A stretch of 64,000 nucleotides of DNA from Candidatus Obscuribacterales bacterium (GTDB lineage Bacteria; Cyanobacteriota; Vampirovibrionia; Obscuribacterales; Obscuribacteraceae), in the NCBI GenBank assembly GCA_019637435.1, contig JAHBVO010000001.1, forward strand, positions 682,001 to 746,000, given 5' to 3'. The translations under genes and the position numbers were made by a program. Positions 46,232 through 55,208 of this stretch are shown here, in pieces; position 1 is the first letter of the stretch; every line of letters begins with the position of its first letter. Below the pieces are notes generated by a model. It was not told where the DNA came from and ran no database searches. It saw only the letters and a list, made by a program, of their open reading frames with translations.

Positions 46232-46942
46232 CTACGCGTCTTTCGCGCATGCGTCCGGTTTTAAAAGTTCAGGCGCACAAGCTGGTTTTTTTAGTCCATA
46301 AACGCCGACGATATCCATGAGTTTTTCCACTTGCGATTTGTGGAGCGGTTTTACGCCTCCCAGAAGATGGGCTACCATCATCGTTTCAGCGTGATGCTCC
46401 AACGTTTCAAGTTTGTAATACGCGTCCCAAATATCTTTTCCGAGCGCGAGCGCACCGTGGTGATCCATAACTAAAGCATCATATGTGGTGACCAATTCTT
46501 CAATACTTTTTGAAACTTCGTCGGTGCTTGGTGTTGCATATGGTGCCACTGGAATAGCACCCAGCGTGCAGACGACCTCGGGTAGAACGCACTTGGCCAG
46601 ACTTTGACCTGCGACGGTGAATCCTACTGCTACGGTCGGATGCGCATGTACAATCGCTCGAACGTCGGGACGCTTCCTGTAGGCTGTGAGATGCATCGCC
46701 AGTTCTGTGGATGGTTTGCGAACAGTCGGCTCTATCGGTTTCCCTTCAAGATTCGTGAGAATGAGCTCATCAGCCTTCAATCGCCCTTTGCAGGTCGACG
46801 CCGGTGTTGTCAGTATGAGGTCTTCATCAAGGCGAATGCTGAAATTTCCCTCCGTGCCGCAGATATAGCGGCGTTCGTAGCAGAGTTTCGCGACTTCGAC
46901 GAGGTCGTTTCGCAAGGCTTCATGAATGTCCGTAATGTCCAA
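46232..46942 (-). CDS. class II aldolase/adducin family protein (sugar-phosphate aldolase-like)
   Basis: 236 residues. Zn-dependent class II aldolase fold: 'EGNFSIRL' (31-38), 'PASTCKGRLKADELILTN', catalytic E80 in 'KPSTELAMH', Zn ligands H99 and H101 in 'IVHAHPTVAV', and 'MDHHGAL' near 163-169. Relatives include L-fuculose-1-phosphate aldolase and ribulose-phosphate epimerases; the substrate is unknown. A sugar-phosphate aldolase next to a phosphatase suggests a small catabolic unit. The start TTG 46942 has GAGGA 7 nt upstream. Confidence 0.88.
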   Translation of the reverse strand: MDITDIHEALRNDLVEVAKLCYERRYICGTEGNFSIRLDEDLILTTPASTCKGRLKADELILTNLEGKPIEPTVRKPSTELAMHLTAYRKRPDVRAIVHAHPTVAVGFTVAGQSLAKCVLPEVVCTLGAIPVAPYATPSTDEVSKSIEELVTTYDALVMDHHGALALGKDIWDAYYKLETLEHHAETMMVAHLLGGVKPLHKSQVEKLMDIVGVYGLKKPACAPELLKPDACAKDA

Positions 46943-47180
46943 TCCGGTGTCCTCGTAATTTTTCTAACGAAAGGTGAACAAACCTTTAGAGATGTCATTG
47001 ATATATATGTTTTGGGGTTTCCCGCTGACGTGGTCAGTGCTGTTAGGGTTTTTCGCCTACTTGATTTGTCAAGTATGTTGTAGAATCCGATATTGGTCCG
47101 CAAAGACCGTTTCTTTGGTCCTTCGACCTAATTGCGCCAGGTTGGACGGGGTTTATGGCAGAGCCCACGTCACTTAGAAA

Positions 47181-47239
47181 GTAAATCAGATTCGCTGAGG
47201 CAGTAAATCAGATTCGCTAGACAGTAAAACAGATTCGCC
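47181..47239. repeat. three phased direct repeats upstream of the SH3b gene
   Basis: GTAAATCAGATTCGCT at 47181-47196 and 47203-47218 (exact copies), then GTAAAACAGATTCGCC at 47224-47239 (two mismatches). Repeat starts are 22 and 21 nt apart, about two helical turns, so all copies face one side of the DNA. They end 60 nt before ATG 47300. This looks like a cooperative operator or activator array. In the rest of the 357-nt gap (46943-47299) only short inverted arms were seen (AAAGGT/ACCTTT near 46970, TACTTG/CAAGTA near 47065). Confidence 0.75.
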
Positions 47240-47299
47240 TGACGAAGTGCCAGTCCATGTACGACTGTGACTGGACGGAAACACCATAAAGAGGTTGAA

Positions 47300-49243
47300 A
47301 TGCGTTGTCCCGCCTGCACTCAGAGAAATTCTGTAGCGGCTAAAAATTGTAAGTTTTGCGGCAGCAAGTTTAAAAAGAAAACTTCGCCGGTAGTGATCAA
47401 GGTTGTCGCGGGTGTTGCGGCAGTTGGGCTATGCCTTGGACTGGCGTCCGCTGTGGGTTCGATGTTTAGCGGCGCTCCGGCGCCGAAGCTCAAGCCGATT
47501 GCCGAGCGAATGGCAGCAGGACCAAAGTCGCCCGAAGAAGCGCAAATCATGCGCTCTGAGCTTGATAATGCGGTCATAAAATACTTGGAGCAAAACGGTT
47601 CGCTGTCATCCGCGGACTTGCTGACGAAACTGCAAACTGAGGTTCCTTCAAGCGCTTTTGAAGTTCTTGTTTTTGATTTGCCCAATCAAATTAAACTCAT
47701 TGAGCTCACTTGTGTGATGCAACCCTCCGATTACCTGGTTGTGCCGGCGAAATCGGGCGTGAAGGTTTCACGCGTGAAAGGGCTGCAAGTTTTTGATGAA
47801 GCGAGATTGGTCTCAACGACACCGGATCCTTGCCTGGTTCTGATCGGACACACTACAGGTGACCGGCCGAAAGAGGCGCAGGTAAGCGCACTTGCGTTGT
47901 TGCCGTCCGGCGAGGTCGCGGATCGCAGCGATAAGATCGTGCCGCCAATCCAGGGACCAGGCTCCGCAGCGTTCATTGGTACCAGTAACAATATAAAAGT
48001 TGAACGCGGAATCGTGTCATCGGCGAAAGAGCAAAAGCTATTTGACGCCAGCGTGAATTTCAAAGACGAACCGTTCATAACCAATTTGACCTGGAAGAAT
48101 GGCAAATACGAGGCGAATTCCTCGATGGGAACCAACGAGGTCGGCGCACTGTATGCAGTGGCATCGAGTCTAGTCGATCCTACTGCAATCGACTCGTACC
48201 GGCAGCAGCTCTCTCCGGAAGTCCGGGAAACCATCAAGGGGATGGCTGACAAACCGGTCACTGCTCCGGGAAATTTCAAGATTGCGAAAGTGTCGAAAGA
48301 CTCGTCTGGACGCAGAAAACGTTCGCGTAGAAGTAGTGATAGCGGCAATTCATTTTTACTCACTTCGCCTGCACGAGCTTTTGAAGTGGGTTTAGTTAAA
48401 GCCGGCCGTTGGTCGGTTACCGGTTTGAAGGAAACCAGCGCTCCTGAGTCGGTCGCGACGGAGCCGGTAAGTGATGAGACTGGCACCGCTGGTGCCACTA
48501 CTGCCGCCGTCACTCCTGTTCCTCAGGAGACGGAACTCAAGGTTGTTGAGAAGCAAGCGGAAAAAGTTGCTGTTGTCTCACCTCCTGCTGAATCGCGTGA
48601 GGATAAGCGCAGAAAAGAGCGCGAGGCTGAGCGTGAATCTGCGAAGGAAAGGGAGCGAGAGAAAAAACGTGAACTGGCGAAGGCAAAGGAGCGTGAGGAG
48701 CGCGAAGCTCGTGAAGAGAAGAAGCGTGAGCTAGCCAGAGAAAAAGAGCGCGAAGAGAAAAAACAGCGCGAGTTGGTCAGGAAGAAAGAGTCTGAACCGA
48801 AGTCCAGTGGCGGAAGCCGAGGCGAGACCACTTCGCGCGTGACCATGCGCACTGGTCCGGCGCGCGGCAACAAATCTATTTTTGACATCGGTCGCGGCGA
48901 GTCTGTTCGCGTCTTAGGCGAGCAAAATGGCTGGGTCAAGATTTCTGCAAATGGTCGTGAGGGTTGGGTTTACGGTAGCTATGTGAAGCGGAATAGCTCA
49001 TCCAAGTCCAGCGAGAAGTCTGAAAAAACAGCTTCGAAGCGCGAGCCTGAAAAGGTCGCGACGAAACGGCAAGCGCCACCACCGGCGAAGCCGAAGGAAA
49101 AGCCGCCAGAGAAGGAAAAGGTAGCTTCTTCGTCGAAGTCTACCAAGTCGACCAGCAGGAAGCCGCAGGTGTCGAGCAGCAAATCCCATTCTGCGGACCA
49201 TTCGACTCATGTCGCGCCTGATGAGCCTGACTTTGTTCCATAA
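47300..49243 (+). CDS. zinc-ribbon, membrane and SH3b domain protein
   Basis: 647 residues. A zinc ribbon at 1-27 (CPAC...CKFCGSKFKK), one membrane helix at about 33-58 ('VIKVVAGVAAVGLCLGLASA'), an unrecognised extracytoplasmic domain (about 75-330), a long Lys/Glu/Arg coiled coil (about 430-505), then a bacterial SH3 domain (about 510-570: 'TSRVTMRTGPARGNKSIFDI', 'GWVKISANGREGWVYGSYV') of the type that binds cell wall, and a Lys/Pro/Ser-rich tail. It seems to link cytoplasm to peptidoglycan. ATG 47300 has GAGG 5 nt upstream. It lies directly behind the three-repeat array. Confidence 0.85.
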   Translation: MRCPACTQRNSVAAKNCKFCGSKFKKKTSPVVIKVVAGVAAVGLCLGLASAVGSMFSGAPAPKLKPIAERMAAGPKSPEEAQIMRSELDNAVIKYLEQNGSLSSADLLTKLQTEVPSSAFEVLVFDLPNQIKLIELTCVMQPSDYLVVPAKSGVKVSRVKGLQVFDEARLVSTTPDPCLVLIGHTTGDRPKEAQVSALALLPSGEVADRSDKIVPPIQGPGSAAFIGTSNNIKVERGIVSSAKEQKLFDASVNFKDEPFITNLTWKNGKYEANSSMGTNEVGALYAVASSLVDPTAIDSYRQQLSPEVRETIKGMADKPVTAPGNFKIAKVSKDSSGRRKRSRRSSDSGNSFLLTSPARAFEVGLVKAGRWSVTGLKETSAPESVATEPVSDETGTAGATTAAVTPVPQETELKVVEKQAEKVAVVSPPAESREDKRRKEREAERESAKEREREKKRELAKAKEREEREAREEKKRELAREKEREEKKQRELVRKKESEPKSSGGSRGETTSRVTMRTGPARGNKSIFDIGRGESVRVLGEQNGWVKISANGREGWVYGSYVKRNSSSKSSEKSEKTASKREPEKVATKRQAPPPAKPKEKPPEKEKVASSSKSTKSTSRKPQVSSSKSHSADHSTHVAPDEPDFVP

Positions 49244-49460
49244 TTTGTTCCGTTTGTAATCTGCCTCAGGCTCCTTTCGCGGTCTTTTTCACTAATTCGA
49301 AACAGTCAGGTCTAGCAGCCCTGAACGGTTTTGCTTCAATCCCGACAGATCTGCCTCATTCTTAAGCGGACCTAATTATGTGAATGCTAAAAGGTAGCTC
49401 TTGGCTTGTCGTGCTATCATCGGCTATCGCTTGACCTCTCCCAGAGAACAGCCGGAAACC

Positions 49461-50948
49461 ATGCTATTTAGCAGCTTCAATTACCTCGTCTTCTTACCAA
49501 TTGTGTTCGGACTTTATTGGGTGCTCCCCAACAAATTCCGCAAAATGTTGCTGCTCGTTGCGAGTTACATCTTCTATATGAGCTGGCTGCCGAAATACGG
49601 CTTACTGCTCTTCGGGTTAACGGTCGTAAACTATTTCCTTGGACTGCTAATAAGTAGCGCCGAGAAACGGAAAAAGTTTTTCCTCACGCTGGCGATCGTC
49701 GTAAACCTTGGTTGTTTGTGTTTCTTCAAGTACACAAATTTCTTGCTCGATAGCGTATGGCAGGGTCTGAAAGCGCTGAATCAGACGACCGGAATTCAGC
49801 TGGTCAACATGAGTCAGGCTCCTGTCTACGATATCCTGCTGCCGCTGGGCATTTCGTTCTTCGCCTTCGAATTCATCCACTATGTTGTCGATGTGTATAA
49901 GGGCAGCAAGCCGATGAAGAACTTCTTCGACTTCGCTCTGTTCGGAGCGTTTTTCCCGTCGCAGATCGCCGGTCCAATCAAGCGTTTTCAGGATTTTTCG
50001 AAACAGCTCGTTCATCCACCGGTGTTCTCGACTAAAGATTTCAACGATGGAATGTTTTTGATTCTTCAAGGGCTGTTCAAGAAAGTTTGTCTCGGAGACG
50101 TGCTTGCTCAGCTGATTGTGGACCCTGGTTATGCTAATCCTGCCGCGCTGGGAACGATGGATGCGTGGATTGTTTTCTTCGCATTTACCTTCCAGGTCTT
50201 CTTCGATTTCGCCGGTTACACTGACATTGGGCGCGGCTCCGCGTTACTCTTCGGCTATCGTGTGCCGATCAACTTCAACCTCCCATTTTTGTCCGCTAAT
50301 TTCCTGGAAATCTGGCGGCGTTGGCATATCTCGCTCAGCACCTGGCTGCGCGACTATTTATATTTCCCGATGGGTGGTTCGCATTGCAGTCCGTGGAAGC
50401 AACGTCGAAATCTGTTTTTGACAATGGCTCTTGGCGGATTGTGGCACGGAGCGGCCTGGCACTATGTGTTCTTCGGTTGCATCCAGGGTGTCATTCTTGC
50501 AGTTACTCGCGACTGGCAACAGTTCACAGATAAACACCCCACACTTTCTAAGATGAAACCGACACCATGGTGGCACTGGTCTGCGGTTGTCGCGACCTTC
50601 TGGACGTGGACCGTGTTGCTCGTGATTTTCCGCGCCCCGAGCGTGACTCACGCGTTTCAAATGTACGAGCGCGGATTCGGTTCGTCACCGGCTGGGGAGA
50701 TTACAACCACATTCTTCAACTCGACTCTGCCAATCACGATGGTGGCATATGGTTTGTTCTGCGCGATTCATGCATGGGTCGAGTATATGAACAAGAAAGA
50801 ACTGGCACTGCCAGCGGTGGCAATGCAAATTGCGAATTTCTGGAATCAATCGGTTCCAATGAAGGCAGTCACATACTCGGCAGTTGCAATTGCTATTCTG
50901 GCGTATGCGCCGGGGCATGTGCAGCCGTTCGTCTATTTCCAATTTTAA
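49461..50948 (+). CDS. MBOAT-family O-acyltransferase (AlgI-like)
   Basis: 495 residues, about 11 membrane segments. The start MLFSSFNYLVFLPIVFGLYW is typical of AlgI/DltB-like proteins. Motifs: 'LLPLGISFFAFEFIHYVVDV', 'GPIKRFQDF', 'FLEIWRRWHISLSTWLRDYL', and the catalytic histidine H329 in LGGLWHGAAWHYVFFG. These enzymes pass acyl (often acetyl) groups across the membrane to a polysaccharide or teichoic-acid-like acceptor. ATG 49461 is chosen by the family N-terminus; upstream in-frame sequence to 49401 has no SD. An SGNH protein follows after 89 nt as the probable transfer partner. Confidence 0.93.
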   Translation: MLFSSFNYLVFLPIVFGLYWVLPNKFRKMLLLVASYIFYMSWLPKYGLLLFGLTVVNYFLGLLISSAEKRKKFFLTLAIVVNLGCLCFFKYTNFLLDSVWQGLKALNQTTGIQLVNMSQAPVYDILLPLGISFFAFEFIHYVVDVYKGSKPMKNFFDFALFGAFFPSQIAGPIKRFQDFSKQLVHPPVFSTKDFNDGMFLILQGLFKKVCLGDVLAQLIVDPGYANPAALGTMDAWIVFFAFTFQVFFDFAGYTDIGRGSALLFGYRVPINFNLPFLSANFLEIWRRWHISLSTWLRDYLYFPMGGSHCSPWKQRRNLFLTMALGGLWHGAAWHYVFFGCIQGVILAVTRDWQQFTDKHPTLSKMKPTPWWHWSAVVATFWTWTVLLVIFRAPSVTHAFQMYERGFGSSPAGEITTTFFNSTLPITMVAYGLFCAIHAWVEYMNKKELALPAVAMQIANFWNQSVPMKAVTYSAVAIAILAYAPGHVQPFVYFQF

Positions 50949-51037
50949 AAGTTGGCAGCGGTTTCACCGCACAATTGATTTCACTAAATTAGTTCAAACA
51001 CAATCCACAGATTAGATACAGAACCAGACGAAGCGAA

Positions 51038-52378
51038 ATGCAAACAGTAGCCCCACCAGAAAAAAAACAAGTAGCAGAATGGTACACGCCTGGTGTGCCG
51101 CGTAAGCCCTTGTGGAGAACGGCTGCCGAAGCGCTTGTTTGCCTGGTAGTAGCCGTGGCGATTCTGGAAGGAGTGTTCCGAATCTCGGGAGTCGGTGGTC
51201 AGGAGTTTTTGACTCCCAGCAGAACTCTGGGCACCACACATTTGCCGGGCAAAAACATAATCTGGCGGATGGAGGGCTTCTCCGCAGACAATCTAAACTC
51301 CATCGGTTATCGAGACATTGAGCATACGGTTGCGAAACCTGCCGGGGTAAAACGGATCGCAGTCCTTGGAGATTCGCACTCAGAGGGGCTGCAGGTGCCG
51401 TTGCAGGATGTTTATGCGCGCCGTCTGGAGATGCAATTGAATGAAGGCGCATCTCACAACTTTGAAGTTATTAACTTCGCTTGCTCCGGTTATTCGACTG
51501 CTCAAGAATATGTTCAGTACACGCATGAAGTTGAGCAGTACAAGCCTGATGTCACCGTTGTCCTGATGCATTGGGGAAACACAAGCGCGAACATCGTCGA
51601 TCCGAAGAAGCGCAACAAAGCGCAGCCACGTCCTTATTTCTACATCGACAGTGAAGGAAAACTTCAGCAAGATAATTCGGTAATCGATTGGTACTACGCT
51701 CCCGGTGCGGAAAACAATGCCTGGTCCAAAGCGATCAATTGGTTGCAATTAAACAGTCGCATCTATGGCGTGCTCACGCAAACCGACATGGCGCTCAACA
51801 ACAACGAGCGGGTCTACTTCAAATGGCGCGGAAATTTCCAGCGCGTGCTAGCGTTTCTTCAAGGCAAAGATCCGAAAGCCGAAGTGCCCGGACCGTCCTA
51901 TGCCGAGCAAGATCCGACCAAAGTGACCGACGCGCTTGTGGTGGCACTTTCGGATAAGTGCGCAAAGACCGGCAGCAAGCTCGTTGTCATGCTGCTCCCC
52001 GATCCGACGGGAACGGCATCGCAACAATTGGCAGGCGAGCTGACGGCGCTCGGCAAAGAGCATGGATTCGGATTGCTTGATTTGAGCGAGGCTTTCAAAC
52101 AGCATCCTCAGCAGAAGGATTTGTTCTTGCGAGTTCACTTGTCCAGCCTGGGCCACAAGTTTGTCGCTGACACGCTCCAGGAGTATTTGCAACAAAACGA
52201 CCTGTTGACGACTTCGACGCCAATGGCTGATAGTAGTTCCGCGGGCGATACGAAAGTCGCGGCTAAGGCGCCGGTCGATAACTCAGAGGACGCGCCTGTA
52301 GCCACTCAACACGCCACGGATTCGTTTCCAGGATATGAAACGTTGAAAGCGCCGGTGAGTGTTAAGGAGCCTATCTGA
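51038..52378 (+). CDS. membrane-anchored SGNH hydrolase-like protein
   Basis: 446 residues. N-terminal anchor at about 27-47 ('[20 protein letters not shown]'). SGNH block I '[15 protein letters not shown]' (Ser nucleophile), block II-like '[18 protein letters not shown]', block III-like 'VVLMHWGN', block V-like '[16 protein letters not shown]' with H but not the usual DxxH, so the aspartate should be checked. AlgJ/AlgX/PatB-type proteins of this fold work with an MBOAT protein (here the upstream gene) to O-acetylate a polymer. The C-terminal 50 residues are low-complexity. Likely an operon with the MBOAT gene. Confidence 0.85.
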   Translation: MQTVAPPEKKQVAEWYTPGVPRKPLWRTAAEALVCLVVAVAILEGVFRISGVGGQEFLTPSRTLGTTHLPGKNIIWRMEGFSADNLNSIGYRDIEHTVAKPAGVKRIAVLGDSHSEGLQVPLQDVYARRLEMQLNEGASHNFEVINFACSGYSTAQEYVQYTHEVEQYKPDVTVVLMHWGNTSANIVDPKKRNKAQPRPYFYIDSEGKLQQDNSVIDWYYAPGAENNAWSKAINWLQLNSRIYGVLTQTDMALNNNERVYFKWRGNFQRVLAFLQGKDPKAEVPGPSYAEQDPTKVTDALVVALSDKCAKTGSKLVVMLLPDPTGTASQQLAGELTALGKEHGFGLLDLSEAFKQHPQQKDLFLRVHLSSLGHKFVADTLQEYLQQNDLLTTSTPMADSSSAGDTKVAAKAPVDNSEDAPVATQHATDSFPGYETLKAPVSVKEPI

Positions 52379-52422
52379 CGGGCTCCCATATGCCCCGTTC
52401 AGTATGATATATTGAACTCCAC

Positions 52423-52496
52423 CGGGACGTAGCGCAGCTTGGTAGCGCGGTTGCTTTGGGAGCAATAGGTCGCAGGTTCGAATCCTGTCGTCCCGA
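52423..52496 (+). tRNA. tRNA-Pro(TGG)
   Basis: 74 nt without encoded CCA. Acceptor CGGGACG (52423-52429) pairs with CGTCCCG (52489-52495), discriminator A. Anticodon stem GTTGC/GCAAT with loop TTTGGGA; anticodon TGG at 52457-52459. T-arm 'GGTTCGAATCC' is present. A T-run follows at once (52497-52502). A -10-like TATGAT (52403-52408) precedes it. Confidence 0.95.
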
Positions 52497-53019
52497 TTTT
52501 TTGAAAAAAAAACGCTGAAAATGTGGAGTCCATGCTAAGGAGTGGGTTCAATGTTGTTCAAATGCGTGCAAAACCTTGAGAGCATTCGCGATTGAAAGAG
52601 GAATACTGTTGCTTGGTATCGAGTACGGTGCAAGATAGCGTCTCGGGATTCATGCGACTAACGCCGTATCGATGGGCCTTAGGCTTGAGCGAGCGACGAG
52701 CCCGAGGACTAATAATTTGCAGCACTTATTAAAGGTATGACTGTGTAGGAGCGTATAGAATAGGCTAGCCTGGGGTGGGAGTCCTAATCAGTAATGATCG
52801 TCCAATAGCTAACCGAAGCAACTCAGTGCGGATATTTTGCAGTCAATGCGGCTACCATAGGATTGCCTGCTTTCGTCAACGGGCATGAAAGTTGAGGAAG
52901 GTGAGTACTGTCCTATTCTGCAGAATTTGTTGCAAATGGGAACAGAGTCAGGATTTTCTTGGTCAAAAGAATACAGTTCTCGCATATACTATAGCGAACA
53001 AGCCGCTCAGGAGAGGGTT
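52497..53019. other. long gene-poor stretch after tRNA-Pro
   Basis: 523 nt with no convincing gene on either strand. A T-run then A-run directly follows the tRNA (about 52496-52511). A GC-rich patch near 52675-52710 (gggcctta... gcccgagg) can pair partly with itself. No transposase fragment, IS end or tRNA 3'-end repeat was seen. It could be eroded mobile DNA; this is inference. Confidence 0.3.
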
Positions 53020-53232
53020 ATGACCGATCAAGACAACAGTAAGAGCGAGTGGACAACCGAGCAAGTCATCAATGCTGTTTCTGTTTTGGTGAAGAAAAGG
53101 CACGGCATAGCTTTTGACGTCTACGTCGAGATGGTTAAGCGGGAGGACGATAGTGTTGACCGCTGTCGCGATAGTGATATTCTGGGATTACTTCGGCTTA
53201 TTGGTGTAGGCGTGAAGGACCTTGTCGCATAG
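53020..53232 (+). CDS. small protein, unrecognised; first gene of an overlapping pair
   Basis: 70 residues, soluble, charged, mostly helical ('EWTTEQVINAVSVLVKKRHG'). No known family. ATG 53020 has GGAGAGG directly upstream; the open frame extends back to 52885 but without an SD. Its stop lies 10 nt inside the next gene, so the two are probably translated together. The size and arrangement recall toxin-antitoxin or defence pairs, but no motif supports that. Confidence 0.55.
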   Translation: MTDQDNSKSEWTTEQVINAVSVLVKKRHGIAFDVYVEMVKREDDSVDRCRDSDILGLLRLIGVGVKDLVA

Positions 53233-53896
53233 CGCGAGGCTGACAGAAGCGCGGGGCCTTGTGAAAGCAATGCTCGCAGGCGGAAGGAACTCCGTACATG
53301 AGTTCAGAGAGCTCATAATGATTCAGCTTGGCGCAACGGTACTTGATAAATCATCATTTGTATCCGTTCAGTCCGTCGACTGGAAAAGCGAATTTGTTAT
53401 TGCTCCGCCAAGGCGACCGCTTGACGCTATCGCAGGCGCCGCGGAAGGCAGCGAGCTGTATACATCGCTTCAGCTCAACAATGGCTACTTCCTAGATCTC
53501 CAATACAGCGTGTTTATTGACAAGAGTGACAATCTTTTTCTGAAGACCAACTCCTCCAGAATGGTTTACCAGAGCGACGATGCTGGTAGAGATCAGTTTT
53601 TCCGCTTTGAAATGGCCCGGCAGCCAAAAACACACTATCCATTTTCTCACTTGCACGTGAATGGAATTTGGAAAGGAGGACTTAAGCCACGTCCCAAAGA
53701 AATGGAGAAGGTTCATTTTCCGATAGCTAGACCGACCATCGAAAATTTGATTCGAGTACTTGTATACGATTTTGATGTTCCGTCTCATACTAAGCCGCAG
53801 GACTTTGAACCGGTTTTGCGAGAATGCGAGCAAGAGTTCTTGAGAGTGGCGAGGACGACATCCAAAGATCCACAGCCATTACCACCCGCGGAGTGA
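53222..53896 (+). CDS. unrecognised 224-residue protein, second gene of an overlapping pair
   Basis: 224 residues. Start TTG 53222, overlapping the preceding gene by 11 nt. Mixed alpha/beta. The middle has 'PFSHLHVNGIWKGGLKPRPK' followed by 'FPIARPTIENLIRVLVYDFD', an arrangement of paired histidines and 'RPT.E..I..L' seen in some uncharacterised proteins, perhaps DUF2290-like; not confident. No signal peptide or membrane segment. The codon choice is plainer and AT-richer than in neighbouring genes. Confidence 0.6.
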   Translation: MSHSARLTEARGLVKAMLAGGRNSVHEFRELIMIQLGATVLDKSSFVSVQSVDWKSEFVIAPPRRPLDAIAGAAEGSELYTSLQLNNGYFLDLQYSVFIDKSDNLFLKTNSSRMVYQSDDAGRDQFFRFEMARQPKTHYPFSHLHVNGIWKGGLKPRPKEMEKVHFPIARPTIENLIRVLVYDFDVPSHTKPQDFEPVLRECEQEFLRVARTTSKDPQPLPPAE

Positions 53897-53955
53897 TACG
53901 TTCACCTGTAGTGCAGTGCACAGAGAGCAAGACCCGCCTAAAGAGGCGAACATAA

Positions 53956-54654
53956 ATGAAACAGAATCGCCCAACGTGGAACGAGCAAGAACCCTTTTGG
54001 GTGAACTCTGGAAGTCTAGACGACCTTTTTTGGTTTCAGTCTGACTACCGATTCATATTTGATGCGCTCGATTCGATTTCCGATGCATTTGTTGGAAAGT
54101 GGGCCGTGATGACGTCGTTTGATTGTCAGCGTTTGACGCCTCTCAAGCCCGCTCCTCAAGCCGCGGACTTGTGGACGGGTTATCCAAAACAGGTTTCGGG
54201 AAGTAATGACTTTCCGGGCTCTGGAAATGACGACGAGTTTTACATCTTTCAGAACGCACCGTCAGCCGATAGTGTCGCCCAACTAAACGTGCCGCTCTTC
54301 TCAGATAGTTCAATTCATAGCGGTGCGACGGAGTCGCAGGTATCCGTGGTCAGCCGACGTTTAACAAGCTTGAGCGCAGAGTCGTACATCCTTATCGACT
54401 CCTCAGAATTTTTTGCGACAAGAAACGAGCAATTGGCGACGCAAATTTTGAACTCAGAGGCGTTCAAGAACATTTCTTCGGCGCACGTTGAAATCAATAA
54501 GCAGCCCCTGCGGAACTGGCTTAGTATGGAGACTTCCGATGAGCGATGCGGCGTTCTTGAATGCGAAAACAATCGTGTGAGGTTCGGAACAAATTGTCCG
54601 CGCCACCACTTTGAGATGTTGTATGCGCGTAAGTTTCCAGACGAATTTCTTTGA
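53956..54654 (+). CDS. unrecognised 232-residue protein
   Basis: 232 residues, no signal peptide. Trp/Phe-rich N-terminus (20-60, 'EPFWVNSGSLDDLFWFQSDY'), Ser/Asp-rich centre, Cys/His-containing C-terminus ('ERCGVLECENN', 'TNCPRHHFEMLYARK'). No known fold recognised. ATG 53956 with GAGG 11 nt upstream. It lies 60 nt after the previous gene, same strand. Confidence 0.55.
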   Translation: MKQNRPTWNEQEPFWVNSGSLDDLFWFQSDYRFIFDALDSISDAFVGKWAVMTSFDCQRLTPLKPAPQAADLWTGYPKQVSGSNDFPGSGNDDEFYIFQNAPSADSVAQLNVPLFSDSSIHSGATESQVSVVSRRLTSLSAESYILIDSSEFFATRNEQLATQILNSEAFKNISSAHVEINKQPLRNWLSMETSDERCGVLECENNRVRFGTNCPRHHFEMLYARKFPDEFL

Positions 54655-54717
54655 GTATAGGTGTATTTGTATCATAAAGCATTGGCAAAGCAGGAGTATT
54701 CGGCGTTCAATCCAGAT

Positions 54718-55149
54718 TCAAGGAGTCACGATGACGTAGACTGCCTTACGCTCATTAGCGGATTGAATCGATGCAGCTCTCAAAGACTCAAGGACCTTTC
54801 TGAGATGACCTGCCGTGACATCTTTTCCTGATCTAGAAAACCAGACATCAGTCTTCTTCCATTGCTTCGCCAAAGCTAAGAACTCGTTCTCGTCAAGTCT
54901 TCTTAGCGCTTCTAGAACTGGGTCTGGAATTTTATAAATGATCCCTCCGTTTTCATCGGTGTAAACAACCTCAACTTCATTTTCAAGACTGCGCTTCTCC
55001 TTTCGCACAATGCTTAAAAGAGTAGCTAGAGTCTCATTCGACAGCACGCTGGCCACATTGAAGCAGTTTGCTGTGCCGCTATAGTCCGATTGGCAGTATG
55101 CGATAGCAGTATCGGCAGTACCAACGATAACAGTAGTTAAATTTCCCAT
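54718..55149 (-). CDS. unrecognised 143-residue protein
   Basis: 143 residues, soluble, charged; helical region 'ATLLSIVRKEKRSLENEVEV' then 'WFSRSGKDVTAGHLRKVLES'. No family recognised. ATG 55149. It lies downstream of the gene at 55209-55733 on the same strand, separated by the 28-bp palindrome. Confidence 0.5.
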   Translation of the reverse strand: MGNLTTVIVGTADTAIAYCQSDYSGTANCFNVASVLSNETLATLLSIVRKEKRSLENEVEVVYTDENGGIIYKIPDPVLEALRRLDENEFLALAKQWKKTDVWFSRSGKDVTAGHLRKVLESLRAASIQSANERKAVYVIVTP

Positions 55150-55173
55150 CTCAAAATTCAGACCTCCGAGATT

Positions 55174-55201
55174 CGTACCAGCGGAAGCTTCCGCTGGTAC
55201 G
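55174..55201. repeat. 28-bp perfect palindrome between two small minus-strand genes
   Basis: The arm CGTACCAGCGGAAG (55174-55187) is followed directly by its exact reverse complement (55188-55201), with no spacer. On the plus strand TTTGCTTTT follows, so it could be a rho-independent-like terminator for plus-strand RNA; on the minus strand no T-run follows. As DNA it could be an operator or cruciform. Confidence 0.8.
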
Positions 55202-55208
55202 TTTGCTT

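Noticed and set aside
47181..47239. CRISPR array
   Set aside because: Only three repeats, 16 nt long with 5-6 nt between them; no spacers of normal length and no cas gene.
52283..52465. Minus-strand 60-residue frame over tRNA-Pro
   Set aside because: Antisense to the tRNA and to the end of the SGNH gene; no SD or family match.
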